Shown here: positions 42,901-50,918 of the stretch, piece after piece | Layout: the number at the start of each line of letters is the position of its first letter | How positions within the stretch are numbered: position 1 is the first letter of the stretch | Origin: Candidatus Zixiibacteriota bacterium | GTDB lineage: Bacteria; Zixibacteria; MSB-5A5; JAABVY01 | Assembly: GCA_011056555.1 (NCBI GenBank) | Contig: DSEQ01000027.1 | Span: forward strand, 1-64,000 | Direction: 5' to 3' | Length of the DNA stretch: 64,000 nt | Notes under the pieces: generated by a model | Databases searched by the model: none | Told to the model about the DNA's origin: nothing | The model's input: only the letters and a program-made list of their open reading frames with translations | Made by a program: the position numbers and the translations under genes

Positions 42901-43506
42901 CTCATAGGGAAGCATGGCGCGCATGTCGTCGAATGCGATTTCCTGCACTTTGGCCACCTCATGAGAGGTTCGGAATCCGTCGAAGAAATGCACGAACGGT
43001 ACCAGGCTCCTGAGTGACGCGGCCTGGGTGATGAGCGCCAGGTCCATGACTTCTTGCACCGAGCCGGACGCCATCAGGCCAAACCCGGTGGTACGGGTGG
43101 CCATAACATCGGAATGATCTCCAAATATTGAGAGAGCGTGTGTCGCTACTGCACGTGCCGAAACATGAAACACAACCGGTGTCAGTTCGCCGGCTATCTT
43201 GAACATATTCGGTATCATCAGAAGAAGGCCCTGGGAGGCGGTAAAGGTGGTTGTAAGCGCGCCGGTCGTGATAGCGCCGTGCACGGCGCCCGAGGCTCCG
43301 CCCTCGGACTGCATTTCAACCACAGTCGGTATCGTTCCCCAGATATTCCTTTCGCCTGCAGCAGATTTGGCATCGGCAAGCTCACCCATATTCGAAGAGG
43401 GAGTAATCGGATATATAGCAATTACCTCGTTTGTCGCATGCGCCACATAGGCGGCGGCAGTGTTGCCGTCTATCGTGACCATCCTGCGCTTCTTGTCGGA
43501 AGACAT
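39925..43506 (-). CDS. nifJ: pyruvate:ferredoxin (flavodoxin) oxidoreductase
   Basis: A single-chain homodimeric-type PFOR of about 1,190 residues that interconverts pyruvate and acetyl-CoA plus CO2 with ferredoxin. In order: pyrimidine-binding domain (TIDGNTAAAYVAHATNEVIAIYPITPSSNMGE), domains II and III (with YGLGSAEFNP), two ferredoxin clusters (CIQCNICAIVCPHGTIRP and CTGCELCVKVCPAF), and the TPP domain (CSGCGETPYVKLL, GDGWAYDIGYGGLDHV, NTGGQMSKATPRGA). I prefer the ATG at 43506, with GGAG 6 bases upstream and the usual N-terminal length; an ATG at 43545 adds 13 residues. The enzyme is oxygen-sensitive and implies anaerobic or microaerobic metabolism. Confidence 0.96.
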   Translation of the reverse strand: MSSDKKRRMVTIDGNTAAAYVAHATNEVIAIYPITPSSNMGELADAKSAAGERNIWGTIPTVVEMQSEGGASGAVHGAITTGALTTTFTASQGLLLMIPNMFKIAGELTPVVFHVSARAVATHALSIFGDHSDVMATRTTGFGLMASGSVQEVMDLALITQAASLRSLVPFVHFFDGFRTSHEVAKVQEIAFDDMRAMLPYEIVKRHRDRAMNPEHPVLKGTSQNPDVFFTSRETVNKYYDVAPEIVQKEMDKFAKIVGRKYKLFDYFGDPEAERVVFIMGTGAETMHETVDYLNQQGEKVGLIKVRLYRPFSVKAMAEALPATVKKIAVLDRTKEPGSVGEPLYTDVQTGVVEAMHKGWTKFKEKPVIVGGRYGLGSAEFNPAMARSVLDNLKQDDPKDHFTAGIKDDVTMTSLDFDRDFDIEGEDVFRGMFYGLGADGTVGANKNSIKIIGENTDNYAQGYFVYDSKKAGAITISHVRFGPREIQRPYLISKANFIACHNFTFLEKIDMLENIIEGGTFLLNSMYGPDEVWNKIPKEVQKQIIDKNLEFYVIDGIGLAKELGLGARINMIMQTAFFAITEILPKDQAVKAIKDAIKKTYGRKGEKVVQMNYDAVDAALKNYHKVDYPKEVTSEISMPPTVPENAPDFVKNVTAEIIKGKGHELPVSAFPFDGAYMTGTTQYEKRNIAVDIPVWEPDICIQCNICAIVCPHGTIRPKVYDPKYLENAPDTFKSIEAKGYKNGEVYTLQVAPEDCTGCELCVKVCPAFEKIDGKKTDKQAINMALQAPLRKQEAENWDFFLTLPETDPSTYKIKTVKGSQFVKPLFEFSGACSGCGETPYVKLLSQLFGDRALIGNATGCSSIYGGNLPTTPYTKRADGRGPSWSNSLFEDNAEFAFGMRLNADKMSEFARELLQKVVPDMYEEIANADQSDPVAIEKQRERIETLKKKLKGMDSEHAMILDSIADYLVKKSVWAVGGDGWAYDIGYGGLDHVMASGRDINVLVLDTEVYSNTGGQMSKATPRGATAQFAAAGRPGPKKDLGMMLMAYGNVYVAQVAMGASHNQTVRAFMEAEAYPGPSIIIAYSTCIAHGFNMSNGLDEMTNAVKSGHWILYRYNPALIDQGKNPLQLDSKEPSIPYEEYAYRENRWRTLKVSDPERAAKLMKLAQQDANRRWNIYRQMAAMDYSMSGNGSE

Positions 43507-43618
43507 CGCTTGCTCCAATTCTTTTTCTTTTGTTTCTGTACCCATATATCTGCTCTTTTCTGTTTATTTTATCTTTAATTAATGCCCTTCATCTGGCTTG
43601 TCAACTATATACGTGAGA

Positions 43619-44173
43619 TTAAAGTCGCGGAAGGGTAATATTTAACTGTTTCTGGTATTTTCCCTTTTTATCTTTATATGACGTCTCGCATTCCTCGTCT
43701 GCTTCGAGGAAAATTATCTGCGCGATTCCCTCGTTGGCATATATCTTTGCGGGGAGGGGGGTGGTGTTCGAGATCTCCAGAGTGGCATGACCCTCCCATT
43801 CCGGCTCGAAAGGTGTAACATTAACTATGATTCCGCAGCGGGCGTAAGTGGATTTTCCCAGGCAGATGGTCAGGATATTGCGTGGAATCTTGAAATACTC
43901 GACGGTGCGCGCCAGCGCAAATGAGTTGGGCGGCACCAGAATCGATTTGGCTTTGACGCTTTTCAGCATGTTGTTGGTAAATTTCTTGGGATCGACTATG
44001 TCCGAATTGACATTGGTGAAGATCAAAAACTCATCCGATACTCTGATATCATATCCATATGAAGAGAGACCGTAAGATATCCGATTGTCACGAACCTGCT
44101 TGTTCGAGAATGGTCTGATCATCTCTGCCTTTCTGGCCATCTTCCTGATCCATCTGTCAGATTTAATCGGCAT
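43619..44173 (-). CDS. dcd: dCTP deaminase
   Basis: Deaminates dCTP to dUTP for thymidylate synthesis. The 184-residue trimeric-dUTPase fold shows [17 protein letters not shown], Arg112 in [17 protein letters not shown] and the catalytic Glu133 in [20 protein letters not shown]. The length is normal and there is no fused dUTPase part. It lies between the Rrf2 regulator and PFOR genes on the same strand, 55 bases from the regulator gene and 73 bases from the PFOR ATG at 43545, so a shared transcript is possible. Confidence 0.95.
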   Translation of the reverse strand: MPIKSDRWIRKMARKAEMIRPFSNKQVRDNRISYGLSSYGYDIRVSDEFLIFTNVNSDIVDPKKFTNNMLKSVKAKSILVPPNSFALARTVEYFKIPRNILTICLGKSTYARCGIIVNVTPFEPEWEGHATLEISNTTPLPAKIYANEGIAQIIFLEADEECETSYKDKKGKYQKQLNITLPRL

Positions 44174-44227
44174 ATTCCTCCTATCGATATTTTCTGGTGG
44201 TTGTGATCCTGTGTCCTGAGGATGATA

Positions 44228-44662
44228 TTATTTTGTATCTGCTATCAATTCAGGATTTTTCTTCCACTCCAGCATATCGGCCAGAGTGTATTTCTGAAAA
44301 TGATCCAGGATTAAGGAGAGCGTCATGGTCAAAAGGTGCCTTACCGGGCAGTTTTCGCTTTTGTCACACTCTCTGTGATCGTGAACGCATTTAGCCAGGA
44401 AATATGGACCCTGAATTGTTTCCACCAGTTCTCTTACGGTGATCTCCTCGGGCGGCCTGGCAAGGGTGAATCCACCCTTAACACCTCGATGCGATTTTAC
44501 TATGCCGGCCTTGGAGAGAGACTGGAAAATCTTTGCCAGGAATTTCTCCGGAACATCTTGTTCTCTGGATACCTCAGATAACGGCACCACCCGGCCGTCT
44601 TCCTGTTCGGCCAGGTAGAGGACTCCGTACAAACCGTAATCTTCAGCTTTTGTAAATCTCAT
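44228..44662 (-). CDS. Rrf2-family transcriptional regulator with Fe-S cysteines
   Basis: A 144-residue winged-helix regulator. The N-terminus MRFTKAEDYGLYGVLYLAEQ and the helix VPEKFLAKIFQSLSKAGIVKSHRGVKGGF are typical of Rrf2/IscR proteins. Three cysteines, Cys92, Cys99 and Cys105 (KCVHDHRECDKSENC), have nearly the spacing of the cluster ligands of IscR (92/98/104), so a [2Fe-2S] sensor is likely. It is not in an isc operon. A perfect 8-1-8 inverted repeat lies within its own probable promoter, which suggests autoregulation. The downstream minus-strand genes dcd and PFOR may be part of its regulon. Confidence 0.88.
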   Translation of the reverse strand: MRFTKAEDYGLYGVLYLAEQEDGRVVPLSEVSREQDVPEKFLAKIFQSLSKAGIVKSHRGVKGGFTLARPPEEITVRELVETIQGPYFLAKCVHDHRECDKSENCPVRHLLTMTLSLILDHFQKYTLADMLEWKKNPELIADTK

Positions 44663-44713
44663 AAGTTCCCCTAATTCAGTCAGCTGTCCTAACAGCTCGT
44701 TGTCAAAAATTTA

Positions 44714-44742
44714 ATTCAAAAAAGTACGAATCGTACTTGCAA
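44714..44742 (-). promoter_or_regulatory. promoter and palindromic operator of the Rrf2 gene
   Basis: On the minus strand a -35-like TTGCAA (plus 44737-44742) and a -10-like TTGAAT (plus 44714-44719) are spaced 17 bases apart. The perfect inverted repeat AAGTACGAATCGTACTT (44722-44738, 8-1-8) covers the spacer. It is the best operator candidate for the Rrf2 protein. The rest of this 263-base divergent gap is AT-rich, with a weaker TTGAC-N9-GTCAA repeat at 44799-44817. Confidence 0.55.
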
Positions 44743-44925
44743 TATCATTGAGCAAAACTATATTCCACTCAGCTTACGCTAAATAAAGAATATATATTTT
44801 GACTTGTTTTGTGTCAAGCAAATGTTTGATAATTCTTTCACAAACATTTCCATGTACTTTGTTGAAATTGTATCAGTTAACGATATTTCATAAATTTAAT
44901 TCATATATTATACGTATTCCTTGTA

Positions 44926-47667
44926 ATGAAACGCAGAATCATAAATCAGCTTGCATCGATTATCGGGTCCGGCAATATCCTGACTTCCACTGCCGAGCTG
45001 GAGGCCTATGCCTCCGATGCCTCCATTTACAAGGCCTATCCCCGGGCCGTACTCATTCCGACAACTTACAGACAGCTCAGAAACGCCGTAAACGTGCTCA
45101 GGAAACACGGTCTGGCATTTACCCCGCGCGGGGGAGGTTCGGGGCTTGCGGGGGGTGCTGTATCCGACAGCGTCTTAATAGATTTCTCCAGGATGAATCG
45201 CGTGCTCTCCTGCGACCTTCACGCCCGGACTGTCGACGTCGAGTGTGGAATTGTCTATGACCGTCTGAACCGCTATCTTCTGGGCAAGGGGCTTTTCTTT
45301 CCGCCCGATCCCTCTTCAGGCGATACCTGCCAGATAGGGGGCATGCTGGGCAATAACTCCTCGGGTGCAAGATCTGTAAAATATGGTACTACTCGAAAGT
45401 ATGTGCAGGAACTCCATATACTTCTCCCCGATGGACGCGAGCTGATCGCACGCGATTTCAAAATCGGTTCAAAAGAAATAGAGCAGCTGTTTTTGGAGTA
45501 TCCGCAGCTTGGGAATATTTATCGCCTGATATCCGGGAATAGAGATGAGATTCTGAAAGCCTATCCCAGGCTCAGGAAAAATGTCTGCGGGTATGACCTG
45601 AGGACGATGGTGGAGAAACTGGACCAGGGCATATTCGCTCTGCCTCAGTTGTTTATTGGCTCAGAGGGGACCCTGGGATTATTCGTATCGGCAAAGTTGA
45701 GATTGCTGCCTCTTCCCGGAGAGAAGCTTACTTCCTTGATTCTATTTGAGAAACTGGATCAGGTTGGCGATGCCGCCCTGGATTTCCTCAGGCTCGAACC
45801 GGCCGGGCTGGAGCTGATCGACGGCAATACGCTTGACCTGATCGGTCGGGAGCGTTTTGATCTGCCGCCCTCGGCCGAGGCGATGCTGATTGTCGAATTC
45901 GATGATCCGCCGTTTGATGAAAAGGTTTCCGCGCTGAAAGATTATCTCAAGAAATATAGTTTATCGAGCGAACCGGTGTTCGAGACCGACCCGAAGAAAC
46001 AGGCAGCATTATGGGGGGCCCGCAAGGCGATTGTGCCGACTTTATACCGGCTCGACAAAAACGCGCGTCCATGGGGCTTTATCGAGGATGCCGCCATTCC
46101 CTCAGAAAAAATGCCTGAATTTATCCGGTTTCTAAATCGGATTTTTAACGAAAACGGCCTCACATGCGGTATATTCGGTCATATCGGTGATGGCAACCTG
46201 CATGTCCGCCCGGCCATCAATCTCGCCTCAGAGGGGGGCCAGAGGCTCGCCAGGAGCCTTTTTGACCGGGTTTATGACAGAATTTTCGAGCTGGGCGGGT
46301 CAGCCACCGCCGAACACGGGGATGGCCATCTGCGGGCGGAAGTTATCCCCAGAATGTATGGCGATAAGATCTACAATCTCTTTCTCCGGATTAAGGAGCA
46401 GCTCGATCCCCAATACAGGTCGAATCCAGAGGTTTTATTGTCTAAACGCAATTTCCTAGAAAATATAGATTTTGAAAAAGTCGTGCGTGAATGCGCCGCC
46501 TGCGGAAAATGTAATAATTACTGCCCCAGTTTTGAAGTCCACAAAAGTGAGAATATGGCCGCCCGGGGATGGGTGCGGGTCATGCTTGCGGAGAACTTCA
46601 GCCGCAGGGACGCAAAAAAGGAGCTGGCGGGGTGCTTGAACTGCAAATCCTGTTTGATCGTCTGCCCCGCGGGGGTTGATGTCTCGCGGTATATTATTCA
46701 GCGGCGCAGTGAACATCCCGGCTTCTGGGGCAAGCAGATTTTCGGCCTGATGCGAAATCAAAAACGATTTGAGGAGATCGCCGGATTCAGCGGCGGGCTT
46801 CTACGGTTGTTTGATAATAGAGCCATGCGGCCGTTGCTGGAATTGGCCTCGATGCCCTTTGCAAGAATTGACAGAGAAAGAATCCTGCCCTCGTTTACAA
46901 AGAAAACGCTGCGGCAAAAATACCCTCAGCTTGCAAGTGATAACGGGGGAGATGTCGCCTATTTCTATGGTTGCGCAGATAATCTGCTCGATTCAAATAC
47001 TGGACCATCTCTGATAAATGTGCTTCAGAAGCATGGCTTCTCGCTTTCATTGCCCGAGCAGAAATGCTGCGGCATGCCCCAGCAGACTTATGGATTTTTT
47101 GATTATGAAAAAGAAAATGCGGTATATAATCTGGAATCACTCGATCGCTACAAGTATATCGTCTTCAGCTGCGCCACCTGTCTGGGTCAGGTGCTTTCAT
47201 ATCCGCACCTGTTCAAGGAGGGCGAGCGTTATTATGATACAGCTAAGTCGGTGGCATCGAAATGCTATGATATCTCGGAATTCATCCTCAGATTTGTCGA
47301 TTTGAAATTGAACTCGAACAGTCAGCCGCTTAAAAGAATCACCTTCCATCAGCCCTGCCATCTGCGTGAAGCCGGCCGTCAGGAGCAAGCTGAAGAGCTC
47401 CTACAGAACCTTCCGGGTACAAGATATGTGCAGATGGAGGATGCCGATTTCTGCTGTGGATCGGCAGGGACATACAATATTTTTCACTATGAAGACTCAA
47501 TGAAAATATTTGAGCGTAAAAAGCGGGCGGTGAAAAAGATCAATCCCGATCTGATCCTCAGCAACTGCCCCACCTGCATTATGCAGTTTCAGGATGGTCT
47601 CAAGTCCCGGGAGATTGCGTGTCACTCGGTGGAACTGATAAATCATCTCTGTGTTCTGGATGAGTAA
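44926..47667 (+). CDS. FAD-linked oxidase fused to Fe-S/CCG domains (GlcD/Dld-type)
   Basis: A 913-residue fusion that probably oxidises a 2-hydroxy acid such as D-lactate or glycolate. Residues of about 30-230 are an FAD_binding_4 domain (TPRGGGSGLAGGAV, PPDPSSGDTCQIGGMLGNNSSGA), followed by the C-terminal oxidase domain (GHIGDGNLHVRP, EHGDGHLRAE). Two ferredoxin-like motifs (CAACGKCNNYCPS and CLNCKSCLIVCPAGVD) and a pair of CCG domains (CCGMPQQTYGF, CHLREAGRQ, CCGSAGTYN) come next. The architecture matches single-chain GlcD-GlcF-type enzymes. Electron transfer is probably to quinone or a ferredoxin-type carrier. No clear Shine-Dalgarno precedes the ATG. The cobO gene follows after 15 bases. 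Confidence 0.9.
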   Translation: MKRRIINQLASIIGSGNILTSTAELEAYASDASIYKAYPRAVLIPTTYRQLRNAVNVLRKHGLAFTPRGGGSGLAGGAVSDSVLIDFSRMNRVLSCDLHARTVDVECGIVYDRLNRYLLGKGLFFPPDPSSGDTCQIGGMLGNNSSGARSVKYGTTRKYVQELHILLPDGRELIARDFKIGSKEIEQLFLEYPQLGNIYRLISGNRDEILKAYPRLRKNVCGYDLRTMVEKLDQGIFALPQLFIGSEGTLGLFVSAKLRLLPLPGEKLTSLILFEKLDQVGDAALDFLRLEPAGLELIDGNTLDLIGRERFDLPPSAEAMLIVEFDDPPFDEKVSALKDYLKKYSLSSEPVFETDPKKQAALWGARKAIVPTLYRLDKNARPWGFIEDAAIPSEKMPEFIRFLNRIFNENGLTCGIFGHIGDGNLHVRPAINLASEGGQRLARSLFDRVYDRIFELGGSATAEHGDGHLRAEVIPRMYGDKIYNLFLRIKEQLDPQYRSNPEVLLSKRNFLENIDFEKVVRECAACGKCNNYCPSFEVHKSENMAARGWVRVMLAENFSRRDAKKELAGCLNCKSCLIVCPAGVDVSRYIIQRRSEHPGFWGKQIFGLMRNQKRFEEIAGFSGGLLRLFDNRAMRPLLELASMPFARIDRERILPSFTKKTLRQKYPQLASDNGGDVAYFYGCADNLLDSNTGPSLINVLQKHGFSLSLPEQKCCGMPQQTYGFFDYEKENAVYNLESLDRYKYIVFSCATCLGQVLSYPHLFKEGERYYDTAKSVASKCYDISEFILRFVDLKLNSNSQPLKRITFHQPCHLREAGRQEQAEELLQNLPGTRYVQMEDADFCCGSAGTYNIFHYEDSMKIFERKKRAVKKINPDLILSNCPTCIMQFQDGLKSREIACHSVELINHLCVLDE

Positions 47668-47682
47668 GTAAGAGGAGGATTG

Positions 47683-48231
47683 ATGAGCGAGGAGAAACAG
47701 GAAACCAGGGGACTGGTGATCGTTTACACCGGTCATGGGAAAGGCAAGACTACGGCTGCCCTGGGTATGTGCATACGCGCCGCCGGTTACAAGAAGAAAA
47801 TCAAAATAATCCAGTTCATCAAGGGTACCTGGAAGTACGGTGAGATGGACGGTATCAAGCTGCTCGAGCCTTACGTGGAGATGGAGCAGCGCGGCAGGGG
47901 ATTTGTAGGCATAGTCGATGACAAAGAGGATATCTCCACGCATATCCGCGCCGCCGGGGAGGCGCTGGAATATTCCCGGGAGGCCATGAATTCCGGCAAA
48001 TACGATCATCTCATTTTGGATGAGATCAATGTCGCCATAAATCTGAAACTGATCAAGGTTGAAGATGTTGTTCAGATGATAAAAGAAAAGCCGGAGAAGC
48101 TGCATTTGATTTTGACCGGGCGGGATGCTCCTCAGGAAATCATAGATATCGCTGATCTGGTTACGGAGATGCGCGAGATAAAGCATCCCTTCCGGAAGGG
48201 AATACTGGCTCAACAGGGAGTTGACTATTGA
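47683..48231 (+). CDS. cobO: corrinoid adenosyltransferase (CobO/BtuR type)
   Basis: Transfers adenosyl from ATP to cob(I)alamin or a corrinoid precursor. The P-loop is GHGKGKTTAALGMCIRAAGY, as in CobO/CobA/BtuR, with IIQFIKGTWKYGE and the Walker-B-like LILDEINVAINLKL also family-specific, as is LILTGRDAPQEIIDIADLVTEM. I chose the ATG at 47683, with AGGAGGATTG upstream; the preceding TTG is less likely. It suggests cobamide use or salvage; no other cobalamin gene is in the window. It is likely in one transcript with the FAD/Fe-S enzyme. Confidence 0.93.
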   Translation: MSEEKQETRGLVIVYTGHGKGKTTAALGMCIRAAGYKKKIKIIQFIKGTWKYGEMDGIKLLEPYVEMEQRGRGFVGIVDDKEDISTHIRAAGEALEYSREAMNSGKYDHLILDEINVAINLKLIKVEDVVQMIKEKPEKLHLILTGRDAPQEIIDIADLVTEMREIKHPFRKGILAQQGVDY

Positions 48232-48294
48232 TTTTGGAACTTGAGAGTGTATATTTAGCCAGGAAATATTGAGAAAGCAAAAGGAGATGGTTTG

Positions 48295-49239
48295 ATGAGT
48301 GTTGATTACGACATTATCATAATCGGCGGAGGTCCCGGCGGGCTGACTGCGGGTCTCTATGCCGCACGCGCCAATATGAGGGCGATACTGCTCGAAAAAG
48401 CATTACCGGGGGGTCAAATTGCGAATACACACGAGGTCGAGGATTATCCCGGCTTCGAACATATAGGCGGGCCTGAGCTGGCCTCACGGATGGAGAACCA
48501 TGCCAGGAAATTCGGCCTCGAGGTAGTAACCACAGGGGCCGAGGAAGTATGGTGCGAGGGGGATGAGCGAGTGGTCAGGACCTCAGACGGGAAGGAACTG
48601 CGCGCCTACGCCATAATTCTGGCCACCGGTGGCTCGCCCAATCTCCTGCATGTCCCGGGCGAAAATGAGCTTTCCGGGCTGGGGGTGTCGTATTGTGCGA
48701 TTTGCGACGGCGCCTTTTTCAAGGACCAGATTATAGTGGTTGTGGGCGGAGGCGATGCCGCGGTTGAAGAAGGTATCTTCCTGACCAGGTTCGGTTCCAG
48801 GGTAATCATAATCCATCGGCGTGATGAGCTGCGTGCTGCCAAAATCATTCAAAAGCGCGCGTTCGCTAATCCTAAAATTGAATTCGTTTGGGACTCGGTT
48901 GTTGAGAAAATCAACGGTGATCAGAAAGTCACATCGGTCTCCGTGAAGAATGTAAAGACAGGCCAGAAGTCCCTGATCGAATGCGGGGCAGTATTTATCT
49001 TCATAGGCTTCAAGCCCAACAGCGATCTCGTGCGCGAGGAAATGGAAAAAGATGCGGGTGGTTATATTATCACCAACGAGAGAATGGAAACATCGGTCCC
49101 GGGTATTTACGCCTGCGGAGACGTCCGTCATCAACTGGTAAAACAGATTACCAATGCGGTGGGTGACGCTACCACCGCGGCCGTGGCCGCCGAGAAATAT
49201 ATCGAGGCCATCCATGATAAGGAACTCATCAATCAATAA
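48295..49239 (+). CDS. trxB: thioredoxin reductase
   Basis: An NADPH- and FAD-dependent enzyme that reduces thioredoxin. It shows the FAD site IIIIGGGPGGLTAGLYAARA, the redox pair SYCAICDGAFF (CxxC), the NAD(P) site VVVGGGDAAVEEGIFLTRF, and the C-terminal FAD motif GIYACGDVRHQLVKQITNAVGDATTAAVAAEKYI. The length of 314 residues is normal. The ATG at 48295 has AAGGAG 9 bases upstream; a TTG 3 bases earlier is in frame. The NADP site has IIIHRRDELRA, with the HRR motif that favours NADPH. Confidence 0.95.
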   Translation: MSVDYDIIIIGGGPGGLTAGLYAARANMRAILLEKALPGGQIANTHEVEDYPGFEHIGGPELASRMENHARKFGLEVVTTGAEEVWCEGDERVVRTSDGKELRAYAIILATGGSPNLLHVPGENELSGLGVSYCAICDGAFFKDQIIVVVGGGDAAVEEGIFLTRFGSRVIIIHRRDELRAAKIIQKRAFANPKIEFVWDSVVEKINGDQKVTSVSVKNVKTGQKSLIECGAVFIFIGFKPNSDLVREEMEKDAGGYIITNERMETSVPGIYACGDVRHQLVKQITNAVGDATTAAVAAEKYIEAIHDKELINQ

Positions 49240-49267
49240 GCGAATTTAATATTTTAGATAATAGTTG

Positions 49268-49297
49268 CGCCGGAAGATGACTCCGGCGTATATTTTT
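49268..49297 (+). terminator. terminator-like hairpin after trxB
   Basis: CGCCGGA pairs with TCCGGCG around AGATGAC, followed by TATATTTTT. The tract is imperfect, and lipA begins 22 bases further on. Confidence 0.55.
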
Positions 49298-49319
49298 GCG
49301 AGACAGGTTTTAGAAAAAT

Positions 49320-50207
49320 ATGCCCCGGAAGATCGAAAAAGACAATATAAGGAAGCCGGAATGGTTCAAGATAAAAGCCCCTCTCGGTACAAATTACCGC
49401 GAGGTGCGCAGCCTCATGGAGTCATATGGGCTGCACACTGTCTGCCAGGAAGCCAATTGCCCCAATCGGGCCGAGTGCTACGGTGCCAGAACCGCAACTT
49501 TTCTAATTCTGGGTGATATATGTACGCGCGGCTGCACATTTTGCAACGTCAGAAGGGGCAGACCCCGGGAGGTTCTTCAGAATGAACCTGAACGAGTGGC
49601 CGAGGCGGCCGGGAAACTCGGATTGAAATATGTCGTGGTGACCTCGGTAACGCGGGATGACCTGCCCGATGGAGGGGCTTCTCTCTTTGCGGATACTATC
49701 GAGGCTGTAAGGGCGGTCAATCGGGGATGCAGGGTCGAGGTCCTGATTCCTGATTTCCGGGGAAATTTCGAGGCGCTGAAAACCGTGCTGGACGCGAAGC
49801 CGGATGTTTTGAATCACAATATCGAGACTATAGAACGTCTCTATCCCGCCGTCAGAAAGGGCGCTGACTATAAACGCTCGCTGGAACTAATTTCGCGGGT
49901 AAGGTCATACTCACCGGGGATTCCGACTAAATCAGGATTGATGGTAGGATTAGGCGAAATGTTCGATGAGATCAGAAAGGCCCTTGAAGATTTACATCAA
50001 GCGGGTTGCAGGCTGCTGACGATCGGCCAGTATCTCTCACCCTCAAAAAAACATCATCCCGTAATTGCTTACTATTCTCCCGAGGAATTTGATGAGCTCA
50101 AAAAAATGGCGCTTGAGATTGGATTCGACGGCGTGGTCTCCGGCCCCCTGATAAGATCATCTTACCGGGCCTCGATGATGTATAGTAATTCCGGGTCAAA
50201 ACACTGA
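49320..50207 (+). CDS. lipA: lipoyl synthase
   Basis: A radical-SAM enzyme that inserts two sulphurs into octanoyl groups on lipoyl domains. The auxiliary cluster cysteines are in CQEANCPNRAEC (CX4CX5C), the radical-SAM cluster is CTRGCTFC (CX3CX2C), and the C-terminal RSSY motif is present (LIRSSYRASMM). The length of 295 residues is normal. The ATG at 49320 has only a weak ribosome site. It implies lipoate-dependent complexes (for example glycine cleavage or 2-oxoacid dehydrogenases) elsewhere in the genome. Confidence 0.95.
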   Translation: MPRKIEKDNIRKPEWFKIKAPLGTNYREVRSLMESYGLHTVCQEANCPNRAECYGARTATFLILGDICTRGCTFCNVRRGRPREVLQNEPERVAEAAGKLGLKYVVVTSVTRDDLPDGGASLFADTIEAVRAVNRGCRVEVLIPDFRGNFEALKTVLDAKPDVLNHNIETIERLYPAVRKGADYKRSLELISRVRSYSPGIPTKSGLMVGLGEMFDEIRKALEDLHQAGCRLLTIGQYLSPSKKHHPVIAYYSPEEFDELKKMALEIGFDGVVSGPLIRSSYRASMMYSNSGSKH

Positions 50208-50212
50208 TCCTG

Positions 50213-50755
50213 CTATTTGAATTCCTTCAGGCTCTTCCTGTAGAAATCTATTTCACCTTTTAAGAATCTGATGCGGTGCTGAAACGCAAGCCGTTCCCCT
50301 TTGGACATATCTTGCGTTCCGGTTTCCTTGGCGCGGAAATCGTTCTGGACCGCCTCCAGGCGGCTTTTTAGAAAAGCGATTCTATTTTCGATCATTGCCT
50401 TAACCTGTTTCCCGGAGATTTCCAGGCGCCGGGCGAGCCCTATGATCAGGTCAAAGGGAAAAAACTGCTCGCCTGAGATGAGCTCATTATCATCCTGGAG
50501 CCCGTCCAGCAGCTTGAGCGCCTGATCGGTCAGAGAGTAAATTTTCTGAGCCGGTTTTGATTTAACCGACTTAATCTCCACTGAAACAAGACCGTTTTCT
50601 TTCAGCCTCCTGAGCGAATAATATATGTGCGGGATAGAATACTGAATCCACGAATCCACTTTGTCTTCTTTCAATTTATCGGACAACTTATAGACATGCA
50701 TAGGGGCGCTTTTAAGATAGGCCATTATTATGTAATCGGTTGGATTCAGTTTCAT
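50213..50755 (-). CDS. PadR-family transcriptional regulator
   Basis: A 180-residue regulator. The N-terminal winged helix (TDYIIMAYLKSAPMHVYKLSDKL, SIPHIYYSLRRLKENGLVSVE) is of PadR type, and the C-terminal half is a long coiled-coil dimerisation region (MIENRIAFLKSRLEAVQNDF, FQHRIRFLKGEIDFYRKSL). I chose the ATG at 50755 because the -10 box covers the alternative GTG at 50764. It is convergent with lipA and divergent from the HD-GYP regulator gene. PadR proteins usually repress a neighbouring transporter or stress gene; no such gene is adjacent, so the target may be itself or the divergent gene. Confidence 0.85.
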   Translation of the reverse strand: MKLNPTDYIIMAYLKSAPMHVYKLSDKLKEDKVDSWIQYSIPHIYYSLRRLKENGLVSVEIKSVKSKPAQKIYSLTDQALKLLDGLQDDNELISGEQFFPFDLIIGLARRLEISGKQVKAMIENRIAFLKSRLEAVQNDFRAKETGTQDMSKGERLAFQHRIRFLKGEIDFYRKSLKEFK

Positions 50756-50763
50756 ACTACCCA

Positions 50764-50790
50764 ATTATAGCTGTTTTATAAGTATGTCAA
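50764..50790 (-). promoter_or_regulatory. promoter of the PadR gene, implying a leaderless mRNA
   Basis: On the minus strand a perfect TTGACA (plus 50785-50790) and a perfect TATAAT (plus 50764-50769) are separated by 15 bases. The -10 box ends 8 bases before the ATG, so transcription would begin at or next to the start codon. Confidence 0.55.
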
Positions 50791-50918
50791 GCAGTGTTTG
50801 TAGGGCGCTTTTATGTTCAAAAATCACACATAACAAAAGCCTGAAGTGTGCCGAAAACTACCTAAAGACGGGCGTTCGTAAACACAAAAAGTTTGCTCTG
50901 ACAGAAGATAGAATTATA

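Noticed and set aside
44799-44817. TTGAC-N9-GTCAA inverted repeat upstream of the FAD/Fe-S gene
   Set aside because: The arms are only 5 bases and overlap a TTGAC that could be a chance -35; not enough to call an operator.
44906-44911. TATTAT close to the FAD/Fe-S gene start as a leaderless promoter
   Set aside because: No -35 box at the correct distance; it cannot be separated from background AT richness.
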